This document shows positions 1 through 9,786 of a stretch of 64,000 nt of DNA, piece by piece. Location: the NCBI GenBank assembly GCA_028291515.1, contig JAQGHU010000114.1:1-64000 (forward strand), given 5' to 3'. This stretch comes from Schlesneria sp. (GTDB taxonomy: Bacteria > Planctomycetota > Planctomycetia > Planctomycetales > Planctomycetaceae). The position numbers were made by a program, and so were the translations under genes. Position 1 is the stretch's first letter. Each line of letters opens with the position of its first letter. The notes under the pieces are model-generated. The model was not told where the DNA came from. It saw only the letters and a list, made by a program, of their open reading frames with translations, and did not search any database.

Positions 1-207
1 GTGGAAGCGACTACGTTCGCTCCGCTCACTCCGTCCCTTCCACCCCCATTCCAGAGTAGAAGGAATGTGTCACCCATGTCCCCGAACACCTGTTACCCTT
101 GACTCCGGTCCAAACAGAAGCGGCCAAGCAGTGACACATCCCGTTTACTTTGAGAGATCACCCAATGCCACCCCGCCCAGCGGGAACGATAGATATCTGA
201 AACGGAT

Positions 208-474
208 TCATGGCTTAAGATGAAGGACTCTCTTGATTTCTTGCCGAAGCCTTTCTTCGTCAAACTCATATTCTTCACGGTCAGATTGAGGGTTATAGAG
301 GTCTGCAAAGCAAAAGATTGATGACAATGCTTCACTAACTTCAGGCGGGTCTTGAAGCAACCTGCCATCGTCCCTCTCACTCTTCCAGCAGCTGATGAAG
401 TCGTTTGCGAAATCGACTGCTGACATATTTCCGTCCGCAAACTTCCTCGCAAGAACAGTTAGATCGTGGCTCAT
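208..474 (-). CDS. Colicin-D-type immunity protein (bacterial self-protective colicin-like immunity family), 88 aa from the internal ATG
   Basis: Seen: ORF 208..534 contains internal ATG (cat at 472-474) giving [37 protein letters not shown]...; this ATG overlaps the toxin stop (ATGA, 474-471). Small acidic protein with the 'F..G.isa.dF...fi..W..er' pattern of colicin-D-type immunity proteins, directly downstream of a colicin-D-like toxin tip. Confidence 0.75.
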   Translation of the reverse strand: MSHDLTVLARKFADGNMSAVDFANDFISCWKSERDDGRLLQDPPEVSEALSSIFCFADLYNPQSDREEYEFDEERLRQEIKRVLHLKP

Positions 475-3400
475 CTTAGTATTCCATCCTTGATATATTT
501 CTCGAACTGCGGCGTACCGGGAAGAAGTTTCCAACCTGTGACGAAATTGCCGTTTTTGTCCAAAACGACAACGAGGTTCGTATTGGGGTTAAAAAACACA
601 TTCGAGTCTGGCACGTAAAGATAAGTCCCCTTCTTTATAGTCCCTGCATCATCCAAATGTGATGCGATGGCTTTGCCAAAGTCGGCAAGAGTTGCTGGGT
701 TTCGTTTGGGTGTCGTAATGCCGAAATCGGGGGCGTGTTTCCATTTCTTCTCCAATTGAAAAGTCCCAATCGTAGCCGACGCACTGTTTGGAGCGTTTGG
801 CGTCGGTGGCAGATTCAGATCATCAATTCTCTTCGTAATATCGGCAGCCGAAACGCCGTGTTGGACCACGTTTCCAGCATCGTCAACAATATCAAACGTG
901 CCATTGGCACCAGGAATCGACTTGTAGGCATTGTGCGCCCACAGCGTGAATTCCCATGATCTGTCCCCGACGAAGTATGTGTGGTGATCGGCCACCGTCA
1001 GATTGTACACGGCTTCGCTGCGGGTTGTGAGCGTGACCTTCTCCACGGGAACCAGCAGGTTGTCGTGGCTGATCAACCGGTCTCCAGGCTGCAGGTCGGC
1101 GGTTTTCCTCCAACCTCGCTCCCAAACGTAGAACGGATGTTCGGCGGTTGTTTCAACGGTGCGTCCGCCAACCCTCAGTTCAGCCACGAAACCGTGTCGA
1201 TGGAAGATCTTTTCCACGCGGCGGACAATGATTGGGGCATGCGGATTCAGTTCGTCCCTTGTCAGAATGTCGTCACCGACCTGGAATTCTTCGATGGGCT
1301 TGGAGCCTGTTGGCGTCAATAACGGAGTTCCGGCGACGAAGCAATTGTGGTTAAGAATGGTCAGCAAGTTTTCGCCGAGGTTCGCAATCGCTTTGGAGGC
1401 TCGCTCACCTCCGATGCCTTTGAAAATCGAACTCAGGCGATCCACCAGTTTGCCGACTTTCGCCGCCTTCAATGCGGCGCTGGCACCCTCCAACGCCATC
1501 CCTTCGAGGATCTCATAGGCAATCATGCCAGTCAAACGACCCAGCGCATGGGCAATTTCCGCATCGCTCTTACCGAGTTCACGTAGTCGAGCAACGAACG
1601 AATCCGCCAGTTCCATCACCGTGCTTCGAGCCAGGCGCAGCGCCAGCATCGTCTGCGGATCCACGCGGCCTTGCAACGATTGGAAGTCGCCACGCATCAC
1701 CGCCGCCCAGGCAGCCGGATCGAGACCCGTGACAATTGTTTTAGAGTTGTTTCTCACGAAAGTGTTCGTTCGGTCTAAGGCGAATTGCCCAGGCCCTCGA
1801 ATAGCGAACATAAATATGGTGGAGGGATTGTTCCAAATCCACTTCTGGGCTCCCCAAGCGAGGCTTGGTATTGAGCCGATGGATTGGATGGTTCCCCAAA
1901 CTCCATCCACGGCGAAGCCTTCCAAAACACCCGCATTAAATTTCTTGTTAAGTTCGTGTGCGTGAAGGAGCGCGCCCAATAGTCCCCAATTGTTACCCGT
2001 GCTCGTCCCGGATGTGGAAGTAGCCGGTCCCCCCAGCAACTGAATCCCCCCTCCGCCGCCGCGGTAAACGAGATCGTTGTCGGGTGACGCATCGCGCTTG
2101 GTCACATACTCCAGCGTGGTCAGGTTCGGGTTGCCGTCGAGGAGCGGGGTGACGACCCGGGTCGGGGTACCGTAGTCGGGAGTCCAGACAGGGGTGGGGG
2201 CGGCCGTCGTCCACTCCTTCAGTTCGCCGATCGCGACCCCCCGGCCGAGATAGGCGGTGGCCTGGCTGACCACGGTCGGGGCCGCTCCGGGCACGCGGGC
2301 GTTCGAATTGACTTGGCGGTAATTGTCGCTCAACGGGGTGTACAGCAGGTTGACGATTTCCCCCGACCCCACCTGGAAGTCGTACGACGACGGCGGGATG
2401 TCGTAACTGGAATTCTCCGTGTACGACGAATCCCCATAGCCGTATGAGCTGTGAGTGGTCGTGGTGCGGGAGTTCGACCACCCGTAGCTGTAATTCTGGT
2501 GCGCGGTGGTCCCCCCCGCCGAACTGACCAGGGTTTCCTCGTACGTTTTGGCGGTGCTGACCTGGCTGGAGGACGGGGTGTCGACCGTCTCGAGGGACTG
2601 GTAGCCCTTCGTCGTCCGCCGCGTGTACCCGGAGAACACCGTCAGACCCTGCAGCGCCGCCGACCCGTAGGCGGCGTGGACGTCGTACACGCGGGCCGTC
2701 GCACTGGGGTACAGGACCGTCGCCTGCCCGCTCTGCTGAGTCGACTCGATGTGGATCCCGTCCTGGTCAGACACGAAGTGGGCCACCTGCCACGAAGATC
2801 CCTCCCCCTCCCGCCGAGTCCATTCCGTCAGGTGATCCAAAGTCCCGTCGACGAAATGTTCGTCCAGATGATGCGCGCCCGTTGCGGCATCGTGGCTGTC
2901 GGTGACCAGCGAAAACGTCAGATTGTTCCCACTGAAGTGCAACCCCATCGTCGTCAGGTTGCCGCTGCTGGACGTTTCGTCCAACGTGTGGTCCCGCAGA
3001 CCATTGGCCACCGTCACCTTGTCCGTCGAGATCGTTTGAGTGTTGTAAACCGCACTCAGACCGATCGTACCGGTGGTTTCTCCGTCCGAAAATGACCCGC
3101 CCACACCCAGCGTGAACGACGTCCCCTGCGAGGTTACCGTCTCGACGTCGCTGTGATCCTGCGTCGTCTTCACGCCCTGTGCATCCACCGCCAGAGAACT
3201 GCTGCCGTACGCACCATCCGTGTCGACGTACGTCGCGGAACCGATCGTCACGTCGGTACTGAAGCTGTCCGCGACAGATACCTCTGTGGACTTCAGCAAC
3301 AGCGACATCGTCGACAGTGAATGTTCGTCCAGCGTCCAGTTCGCACCGCTGGTCAGCGTGGTGACCGGCGTGGCCGCTGTACCGGTCACCGACGGAGTCG

Positions 3401-6400
3401 CCGTCTCCGACTGAATCGTCGACGACGACGTGTTCGTGAACACACGGTCGCCCGATTGGATCAGCGTCAGCTTGTCCGAAGACCCCGACGTCGTCCCATC
3501 GTTCCAAGTGCTCGTTACGTTCAGCGATCCCGTCTCCAGGTTGTATGTCGACGATTGATCGGAAGTGTTGTGCAGTTGCAGCGTTTCGCTGACCGCACCG
3601 CTGGCCATCGTGGTTTGCTGGTCATCCAGTGTTGACAGCGCTTCGGTTGTGCCGGTTTGATCGTAGGTGTCCCACATTGTGGCGACACCATTGGTAATCA
3701 CATTCTGGAATTGTTCTTCCGCATGAGAGGTGTAAGTTCCCGTCGCTGCATCTGAAGTCGACAGATGATCGACCGTTGTCGGTGTGGCATTCGTCGCCAC
3801 GAAAGTCTGCTGGGTGCTGGAATGAAACTCGGAATCGTGAGTGCCGTCGTAATCGTACGATTGATCGGTTGTGGTGGACGCCTTCGTATTCCAGGTGTGC
3901 GCGGTCGACGTTTGCGTCTGATGGTCCTCGCCCGTGTCAGTCGCATCAGACCAGTCTCGGGTTGCGCCTGCGATCGTGTACGAATAAGCATCGGAACCGC
4001 TACCCGAACCACTGCCACTTCCCGAACCGGATCCACTCCCCGAAGCACTGCCGCTACCAGAACCAGATCCACTGCCGGACCCGCTTCCCGTTCCGCTTGT
4101 CGGTATCGCGACGACGATCAGATGCGTGCTGCTCCCATCAGTGGAAGTGACAGTTCCAGCAGAAGTGGAAACCGCATCCTGCGCCGAATCGGAAGTGCTG
4201 TCGAGCGTTGTGAAAGCGTAACCGTGACGCGTGATGCGATCGGTCGCTTCCGCTTCGCGGAGGCTAACGCTCTGATGTATGTTCGACGTGTAGGTGCTGG
4301 TCGATGTGGTGCTCGAATCGGCATCAATCTTGGTCGAAATTGACTCATCCGGCAGCAGATCCCTGATGACAGCGGACGTGCTGCTGGAGGTTGAGATACC
4401 CGCGACATCGTCGTCAGTGTCGTTCAAGATTTGATACGACGCGGCGTGTGTCGTCGAGATGCCCGGCATACTGCTGCCGTAACCCAGCCACGAGCCCAGC
4501 ATGCCGGGGGTCGAAGAGATGGCCGGCCAGCTATTAGGCGGCGGGGGGGCCAACATCAGCTGCTGCGTGGTGATGTTGTTCGCGTGATATGTGGTGTCGG
4601 AGTGACTGCCATACGTTGTCGTGCTGATCGAAGTCGACTGTGATTCATCGTGAGAGGTCTGCACGATCGTTGGTGTACTGGTCGAGGAATTGCTGCCGCC
4701 CACCACCTGATGGTCCGTTATCGCCAAATGACTCGTTCCGAGATCGTGGTCACCGTCGTGAGTTGCTTCATGACTCCAGTCCGAGGTGACCGCGTGATAA
4801 GTGGTCACGCTGCCGTCAGTCGCAGGCGTGCTACTGTCAGATGTTGTATGAGACAGGTCGTCGATTGTCGATTCGGTCGCTGGCGTCTGGCTGTCGTAGG
4901 TGCTGTCTAACGTATAAGTCAATACTTGCTGGTACTCGCCAGTGGCAATTGTTCCATCACCATTCGCATCGAACGGAGTTGAGATAACCAAACTGTACGA
5001 GTGGTCACTACTGCTGTCGGTCCAGGACGGCGTCTCGGACGAAATGGTGATTGTTTCGTCCCTGTGGTCGGATTCAAAATCGGTGGTTGACCCGGCGTTT
5101 CGCACATAGTCGAAACTCTGACTGGTGGTGAGTGAACTCGATGAAGATCCAGTCGAGTCGGAAGTGGTCGTATCGTCTTCCCAAGACGAGATCACACCCG
5201 TCGTGACCGACTTTGTGGAATTGCCGTAGCTGTGGTCTGTCGACTGCGATGAACTTGTCGCCGTGTCGAGACTCGTGGTGCCCGAAGTTATCAACAGGCT
5301 GGAATTGTCGGTTGAATTGAGCGAATGCAGCGTCGAAGTTGTCGAGATCGCTTCCGTGTCGTCCCCCGACGAGCTGTCAACGATCGTCGAATCGTAGTTC
5401 ACATTTCCGAGACCAACATAAGTTTCCAAGTCCGTTTCGACGGTATTGGAGGTGCTGCTCCCATAGGCGTGATCGCTGGACGATTCAGTGTAGGTCGATA
5501 CGGTACCCGCACCGTCGTTGACGCTGACTGTCAACCCCGCAGACGTAGTATCGTCGTAACTGAAATCATCGGTGTCGGTGTACTTCACCTTGGCATTGCC
5601 GAACTGAATGACCCAAGGGGCTGGTGCCGGAGAAGAGCCTGTCGACCCATTCGCCTGAGATGTGGTCCAGTCGGGATTAACGATCGAGATCCCGTAACCA
5701 TCCGCCGCGATCTTGGACGTCCAGTCATCCTGGCTGGTAGTGGCGCTTCCCTGGGTGGTGATGACGGTTCCCTGGGTCGCCGTGATGGCCATATTGCCGG
5801 TCGATTGTGACGATCCGTAGGCCGAGTCGTCATAAGTTGAAGTCGAATGTGCGACGGAAGCCAGTTGATCGCCGGTGACGTTGTATGTGTACTCGTCGTA
5901 CTGGGAATCATCCGACGTGACGGTGATCGTCGAGTGTGTCGTGACCGGCGTCGACACTCCAGCCTGGTCCACCACCGTGCTGTTGTCGGTCATATCGAGA
6001 TCGATATCGGACGCCACTTCGGATGCGGAGTGGCCGTACCCAACCAGGGTGTATGTTTGTTGTAACGCGGTTTGTAGTCCATCGACCCAAGATTGAGCGT
6101 AGTGGGAACCGGTATCCCACCGATCGAAGGAATCGCTTTGCGTCGTCGTTGTCGCAGTCGAAAGCTGATCGGCCGAGGTATCGGTCGTCGTGAGATGGAC
6201 GACGTTCTTGCCCTCCCATTGCGCGGTGTATTCATGCGACCGATCTTCCTCTTCGACCGCTCCGGCATCCGACGTTGTCGTGGAGTGATGGACATGCAGA
6301 TTCGAAATCTGGTTTCCGATGAGCGAGACCATTCCAGTCACCGATTCCGTCCAGCCGTCGTCGATCGTCGAGTTGAAATCGGGTGCCATTTCGAAGTCGA

Positions 6401-9131
6401 AGTGATCTTCTCGCGAAGTGGTCACGTCAGTCGTTTTGACCGTGTCACTGGGATGCGGCCCCGGTTCGATAATGACGACGAAGTGATAGGTGGCGTGCCC
6501 CGATTGATGCGCGGTGAAACTGTGTCCGGTCGTGTCGACAAATGTCGAATCGATCTGATACGTCATCTGGTCATAAAATTCGGAGCTGCTTCCCAATGTC
6601 CCGCTGGTGGTGTGGGAATCTGTGATGATCGTATGAACGGTCAATGTTCCCCCCAGGACGGCTGTCGTGACGGTCTCGTCTTTGGGTTGATACGCTGTGT
6701 ATGTCGCCGTCAAAACGCTGCCAAACGCATCTCGCTGATCTTGAAAAGCGGGCGTGACTCCGAGGTCATCGACATAGACGGTCGGTTGAACCGGATCGAT
6801 GTAGTACGTGGCATAGGCCAAATACGGCTGCAGCACCGAAGCAGCGTCTGTCGAAGGTCCAAAGCTCAACTGACTGGCGGAAGAGGTCGAAGATGTTCCT
6901 GCGGTTGTGGTTACCGTCACGTCTTGGGAACCGGTTAGACCTGCAGGAGCGTAAGCCAAAATCGATGTCGACGACTGCACAGTGTACACCGCGCTAACGC
7001 CGCCAATCGAGACGCTGGTCACATTGGCAAAATTCGTTCCTGTGATCGTGACCAGACCGTTCGACGCGGTCACTCCCATCACCGCAGGGACGGTGCTGGC
7101 CGCCGTGAAGGTGAATCGGTCGAGGCTTGAGAGAGCCGATGTTCCGGCAGACGTGGCGACGGTGATGTCCACTGTGCCCGTGACACTGGAAGGTGTGGTG
7201 ACGGAGATCGAACTGGAACTCGTCACGACGAAGGTCGCGGCGGTGGTTCCGAAGTAAACGCCTGTCACCCCCACGAAGTTGGCACCGTAGACGGTCACCG
7301 AGGTTTCACTCACCCCCGAGGTTGCCGAGAGCGATATGATCGAAGGGACTACCGAGTTGCTTCCAGAATTCGAACCGGAGCCAGAGCCGCTTCCGGACGA
7401 ACCTGAACCAGAGGTGCTTCCTGAACCAGAGCCAGTTCCGCTGCCGGAGGATCCAGAACCGCTGCCTGATCCCGACCCGCTACCGGACCCTGAGGTGAAG
7501 GTGAACTGGTCGAGACTCGACGTGGCGGAGGTTCCAGCCGATGTCGTGACGGAGATGTCCACAGTACCGGTGACGCCGGAAGGAGTGGTGACCGTGATCG
7601 AGCTGGAATTCGTTACGGTAAAGGTCGCGGCTGTGGTACCAAAGTAGACCCCTGTCACCCCCACGAAGTTGTAACCATAGACGGTCACCGAGGTTCCACT
7701 GGTGCCAGAGACCGTCGAGAGTGCCATGATCGAAGGGGCTGCCGAACCGCTTCCGGAATTCGAACCGGACCCGCTGCCACTTCCGGAAGAACCTGAACCC
7801 GAACCGCTGCCTGAGCCTGACCCGCTACCGGAATTAGAGGTGAAGGTGTATTGGTCGAGGCTCGACGTGGCGGAAGTTCCGGCCGATGTCGTGACGGTGA
7901 TGTCTACAGTACCGGTGACACCGGAAGGAGTGGTGACTGTGATCGAGTTGGAATTCGTCACGGTGAAGGTTGCGGCGGTGGTACCGAAGTAGACCCCTGT
8001 CACCCCCACGAAGTTGGAGCCATAGACGGTCACCGAGGTTCCACTGGTCCCCGAAGTTGCCGAGAGCGACATGATCGACGGTGCTGCCGAGCTACTTCCG
8101 GAATTCGAACCGGAGCCGCTGCCACTTCCGGAAGATCCTGAACCTGACGTACTTCCTGATCCCGAGCCAGTTCCGCTGCTGCCCGAGGTTGAGCCAGAGC
8201 CGCTGCCAGATCCCGATCCGCTACCGGACCCTGAGGTGAAGGTGAACTGGTCGAGGCTGAGCGTCGCCGATGTGCCTGCCATTGAGACGACGGTGATGTC
8301 GACGGTGCCCGTGACGCCGATCGGGGCGACTGCGGAGATTGTGTTCGCGCCGGTGACTGTGAATGTGGTGGCGACGTTACCGAAGTAGACGGCGGTGACG
8401 TTCTGGAAGTTGGACCCCGTAATGATCACTGCGGTTCCGCTGGGACCGGAGGTTGTCGAGAGTGCCATGATTGAAGGCGCTGCCGAACCGCTTCCGGAAT
8501 TCGAACCGGAGCCGCTGCCACTTCCGGAAGAGCCTGAACCCGACGTACTACCTGATCCCGAACCGGTGCCGCTGCTGCCCGAAGTGGAGCCAGATCCATT
8601 CCCCGATCCGCTGCCGGTGGAACCAGGCCCACTGCCGGATCCCGACCCACTGTTGGAACCGCTCCCTGATGACGATGTAAACGTCAGCGTGACACTGGCG
8701 GCGGACGAATACCCGAGGCCGTCGGAGATCGTATAGCCGAACGATTCCGTACCGGAGAAGCCGGCGGGGGGCGTGAGCACCAGCCGATCATGAGCCAGGC
8801 CATTGGAGGAGTTGGGATGCTCAATCGTGACCGAACCATAGGTTGGGCTGGAGACGGAACTGATGGAAAGCGTTCCCGACCCGGAACCAGAGCCCGTCGT
8901 ATCATTGGCCAGCACATCCAGCGGGACGGTTGTCGGCGAACCGACTCCCTGGTCGATGGTATAGGCATCGTTTACCGCCACCGCGCTCATGACGCGTCGC
9001 GGTTCGAGCACTTCGACCATCGCGGCCACACCGGACAATTCCGTGCGGCGTTTTCGCAGAACAGGAGAGGCTGTTCCCTGGAACGAGAACAATCGTTTAC
9101 GGACGCCAAACAGCCAATTCTGGATTACCAT
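471..9131 (-). CDS. Giant (2886 aa) LEPR-XLL/TIG-repeat surface protein with pretoxin region, Hint autoprotease and C-terminal colicin-D-like tRNase: candidate polymorphic toxin
   Basis: Seen: N-terminal [12 protein letters not shown]; cadherin-like [10 protein letters not shown]...; four to five TIG/IPT repeats ([37 protein letters not shown]..); (GSG)n linkers; long T/S/D-rich segment; Hint block [24 protein letters not shown]...[12 protein letters not shown]...HTYFVG...AHN; tip [29 protein letters not shown]...[31 protein letters not shown] resembling colicin D catalytic domains. Confidence 0.85.
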   Translation of the reverse strand: MVIQNWLFGVRKRLFSFQGTASPVLRKRRTELSGVAAMVEVLEPRRVMSAVAVNDAYTIDQGVGSPTTVPLDVLANDTTGSGSGSGTLSISSVSSPTYGSVTIEHPNSSNGLAHDRLVLTPPAGFSGTESFGYTISDGLGYSSAASVTLTFTSSSGSGSNSGSGSGSGPGSTGSGSGNGSGSTSGSSGTGSGSGSTSGSGSSGSGSGSGSNSGSGSAAPSIMALSTTSGPSGTAVIITGSNFQNVTAVYFGNVATTFTVTGANTISAVAPIGVTGTVDITVVSMAGTSATLSLDQFTFTSGSGSGSGSGSGSGSTSGSSGTGSGSGSTSGSGSSGSGSGSGSNSGSSSAAPSIMSLSATSGTSGTSVTVYGSNFVGVTGVYFGTTAATFTVTNSNSITVTTPSGVTGTVDITVTTSAGTSATSSLDQYTFTSNSGSGSGSGSGSGSGSSGSGSGSGSNSGSGSAAPSIMALSTVSGTSGTSVTVYGYNFVGVTGVYFGTTAATFTVTNSSSITVTTPSGVTGTVDISVTTSAGTSATSSLDQFTFTSGSGSGSGSGSGSGSSGSGTGSGSGSTSGSGSSGSGSGSGSNSGSNSVVPSIISLSATSGVSETSVTVYGANFVGVTGVYFGTTAATFVVTSSSSISVTTPSSVTGTVDITVATSAGTSALSSLDRFTFTAASTVPAVMGVTASNGLVTITGTNFANVTSVSIGGVSAVYTVQSSTSILAYAPAGLTGSQDVTVTTTAGTSSTSSASQLSFGPSTDAASVLQPYLAYATYYIDPVQPTVYVDDLGVTPAFQDQRDAFGSVLTATYTAYQPKDETVTTAVLGGTLTVHTIITDSHTTSGTLGSSSEFYDQMTYQIDSTFVDTTGHSFTAHQSGHATYHFVVIIEPGPHPSDTVKTTDVTTSREDHFDFEMAPDFNSTIDDGWTESVTGMVSLIGNQISNLHVHHSTTTSDAGAVEEEDRSHEYTAQWEGKNVVHLTTTDTSADQLSTATTTTQSDSFDRWDTGSHYAQSWVDGLQTALQQTYTLVGYGHSASEVASDIDLDMTDNSTVVDQAGVSTPVTTHSTITVTSDDSQYDEYTYNVTGDQLASVAHSTSTYDDSAYGSSQSTGNMAITATQGTVITTQGSATTSQDDWTSKIAADGYGISIVNPDWTTSQANGSTGSSPAPAPWVIQFGNAKVKYTDTDDFSYDDTTSAGLTVSVNDGAGTVSTYTESSSDHAYGSSTSNTVETDLETYVGLGNVNYDSTIVDSSSGDDTEAISTTSTLHSLNSTDNSSLLITSGTTSLDTATSSSQSTDHSYGNSTKSVTTGVISSWEDDTTTSDSTGSSSSSLTTSQSFDYVRNAGSTTDFESDHRDETITISSETPSWTDSSSDHSYSLVISTPFDANGDGTIATGEYQQVLTYTLDSTYDSQTPATESTIDDLSHTTSDSSTPATDGSVTTYHAVTSDWSHEATHDGDHDLGTSHLAITDHQVVGGSNSSTSTPTIVQTSHDESQSTSISTTTYGSHSDTTYHANNITTQQLMLAPPPPNSWPAISSTPGMLGSWLGYGSSMPGISTTHAASYQILNDTDDDVAGISTSSSTSAVIRDLLPDESISTKIDADSSTTSTSTYTSNIHQSVSLREAEATDRITRHGYAFTTLDSTSDSAQDAVSTSAGTVTSTDGSSTHLIVVAIPTSGTGSGSGSGSGSGSGSASGSGSGSGSGSGSGSGSDAYSYTIAGATRDWSDATDTGEDHQTQTSTAHTWNTKASTTTDQSYDYDGTHDSEFHSSTQQTFVATNATPTTVDHLSTSDAATGTYTSHAEEQFQNVITNGVATMWDTYDQTGTTEALSTLDDQQTTMASGAVSETLQLHNTSDQSSTYNLETGSLNVTSTWNDGTTSGSSDKLTLIQSGDRVFTNTSSSTIQSETATPSVTGTAATPVTTLTSGANWTLDEHSLSTMSLLLKSTEVSVADSFSTDVTIGSATYVDTDGAYGSSSLAVDAQGVKTTQDHSDVETVTSQGTSFTLGVGGSFSDGETTGTIGLSAVYNTQTISTDKVTVANGLRDHTLDETSSSGNLTTMGLHFSGNNLTFSLVTDSHDAATGAHHLDEHFVDGTLDHLTEWTRREGEGSSWQVAHFVSDQDGIHIESTQQSGQATVLYPSATARVYDVHAAYGSAALQGLTVFSGYTRRTTKGYQSLETVDTPSSSQVSTAKTYEETLVSSAGGTTAHQNYSYGWSNSRTTTTHSSYGYGDSSYTENSSYDIPPSSYDFQVGSGEIVNLLYTPLSDNYRQVNSNARVPGAAPTVVSQATAYLGRGVAIGELKEWTTAAPTPVWTPDYGTPTRVVTPLLDGNPNLTTLEYVTKRDASPDNDLVYRGGGGGIQLLGGPATSTSGTSTGNNWGLLGALLHAHELNKKFNAGVLEGFAVDGVWGTIQSIGSIPSLAWGAQKWIWNNPSTIFMFAIRGPGQFALDRTNTFVRNNSKTIVTGLDPAAWAAVMRGDFQSLQGRVDPQTMLALRLARSTVMELADSFVARLRELGKSDAEIAHALGRLTGMIAYEILEGMALEGASAALKAAKVGKLVDRLSSIFKGIGGERASKAIANLGENLLTILNHNCFVAGTPLLTPTGSKPIEEFQVGDDILTRDELNPHAPIIVRRVEKIFHRHGFVAELRVGGRTVETTAEHPFYVWERGWRKTADLQPGDRLISHDNLLVPVEKVTLTTRSEAVYNLTVADHHTYFVGDRSWEFTLWAHNAYKSIPGANGTFDIVDDAGNVVQHGVSAADITKRIDDLNLPPTPNAPNSASATIGTFQLEKKWKHAPDFGITTPKRNPATLADFGKAIASHLDDAGTIKKGTYLYVPDSNVFFNPNTNLVVVLDKNGNFVTGWKLLPGTPQFEKYIKDGILR
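474..929 (-). other. Colicin-D-like (tRNA-Arg-cleaving) toxin domain, 152 aa, C-terminal to Hint
   Basis: Motif reading: [10 protein letters not shown] ... [11 protein letters not shown] ... [37 protein letters not shown]; adjacent immunity ORF supports the call. Confidence 0.75.
930..1343 (-). other. Hint (Hedgehog/intein) autoprocessing domain within the giant toxin
   Basis: Seen: starts at Cys codon (1343-1341) [10 protein letters not shown], contains GDxx[17 protein letters not shown], ends ..WAHN directly before the toxin tip. Matches PT-HINT organisation of polymorphic toxins. Confidence 0.85.
7030..8490 (-). repeat. Tandem TIG/IPT domain repeats plus GS-linker repeats inside the giant gene
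   Basis: Seen: near-identical DNA blocks such as 'accgaagtagacccctgtcacccccacgaagttg..ccatagacggtcaccgaggttccactgg' recur around 7.24, 7.65 and 7.99 kb, with a diverged copy near 8.37 kb, separated by 'ccgctgccacttccggaa..cctgaacc' GS-linker tracts. Confidence 0.85.
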
Positions 9132-9786
9132 CGCGACGATCCCTCACGGCAGGTCAGAGGTTCCTTCCAGGCTTCATCTCAGAATCTTTATTCCTGGCCC
9201 GGAACGTTCAAGTCATTGCGTCTGATCGAAAATGATGTGATGCACGAGATCGCTCTAAGTACCCCAGAACTGGGGCCGGAGAACGACAACTACCGAACAA
9301 ACACGGCAACAATGCGCAAGTACTTTGAGATATGATGCATTGTCACCCAGCCAAGATGACGAAAGGGTAATTTGCCGTCCATTGGTATGCAAGTAGTCAG
9401 TGTGTCATTTTGGACCGTATTTGGCATAATCAAATGCGACAATGGGGGGGCGGTGCGCATTGAGGGGCGGCTCGGCGTGAAGGATCCTGGAGATTTCGTC
9501 GATCCTGTTGCACAAAGACGTTGTGTCTGCCGAGGGCATCTGTCGCAGAGTCCGATGTACAGCGGCGGCGAGTTTTCGATGGCTGCCTCTGGAATAGTCG
9601 GTTGCGAGACGACGGACGATCTGTTGCACGCATCCTCTTAATCTTGGGCTCGGAATTATTGATTCGTCTGGTGCGTGAAGTGAGATCGTCCGTCCGTGGA
9701 GTTGGAATTGCGTCGCAGAGTTCTCGTGTGAAGGCCTGAACCGTGAAACCCCATTCGACTGAACCAATCCAAGCTTCGGACCACTA

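Noticed and set aside
1-110. Possible mobile-element remnant (gtgtcacccatgtccccgaacacctgttaccc and flanking sequence)
   Set aside because: Looks repeat-like, but there is no transposase, inverted repeat or target duplication visible within the window.
93-452. 119-aa minus-strand ORF overlapping the immunity gene
   Set aside because: Different frame overlapping the immunity ORF, with no motif or coupling evidence.
3980-4110. Short-period repeats that could look like a CRISPR array
   Set aside because: They encode (GSG)n linkers in frame with the giant protein, without uniform repeats or unique spacers.
7336-8736. Plus-strand ORFs rich in [10 protein letters not shown] (7336..7647, 7702..7992, 8071..8388, 8395..8736)
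   Set aside because: They are the antisense reading of the GS-linker/TIG repeats of the minus-strand giant gene; no independent support.
9240-9786. Sigma-54/sigma-70-like promoter motifs between the toxin and GAF-HlyD genes
   Set aside because: Candidate boxes (for example ttggcataatc) have wrong spacing or weak match; not supportable by eye.
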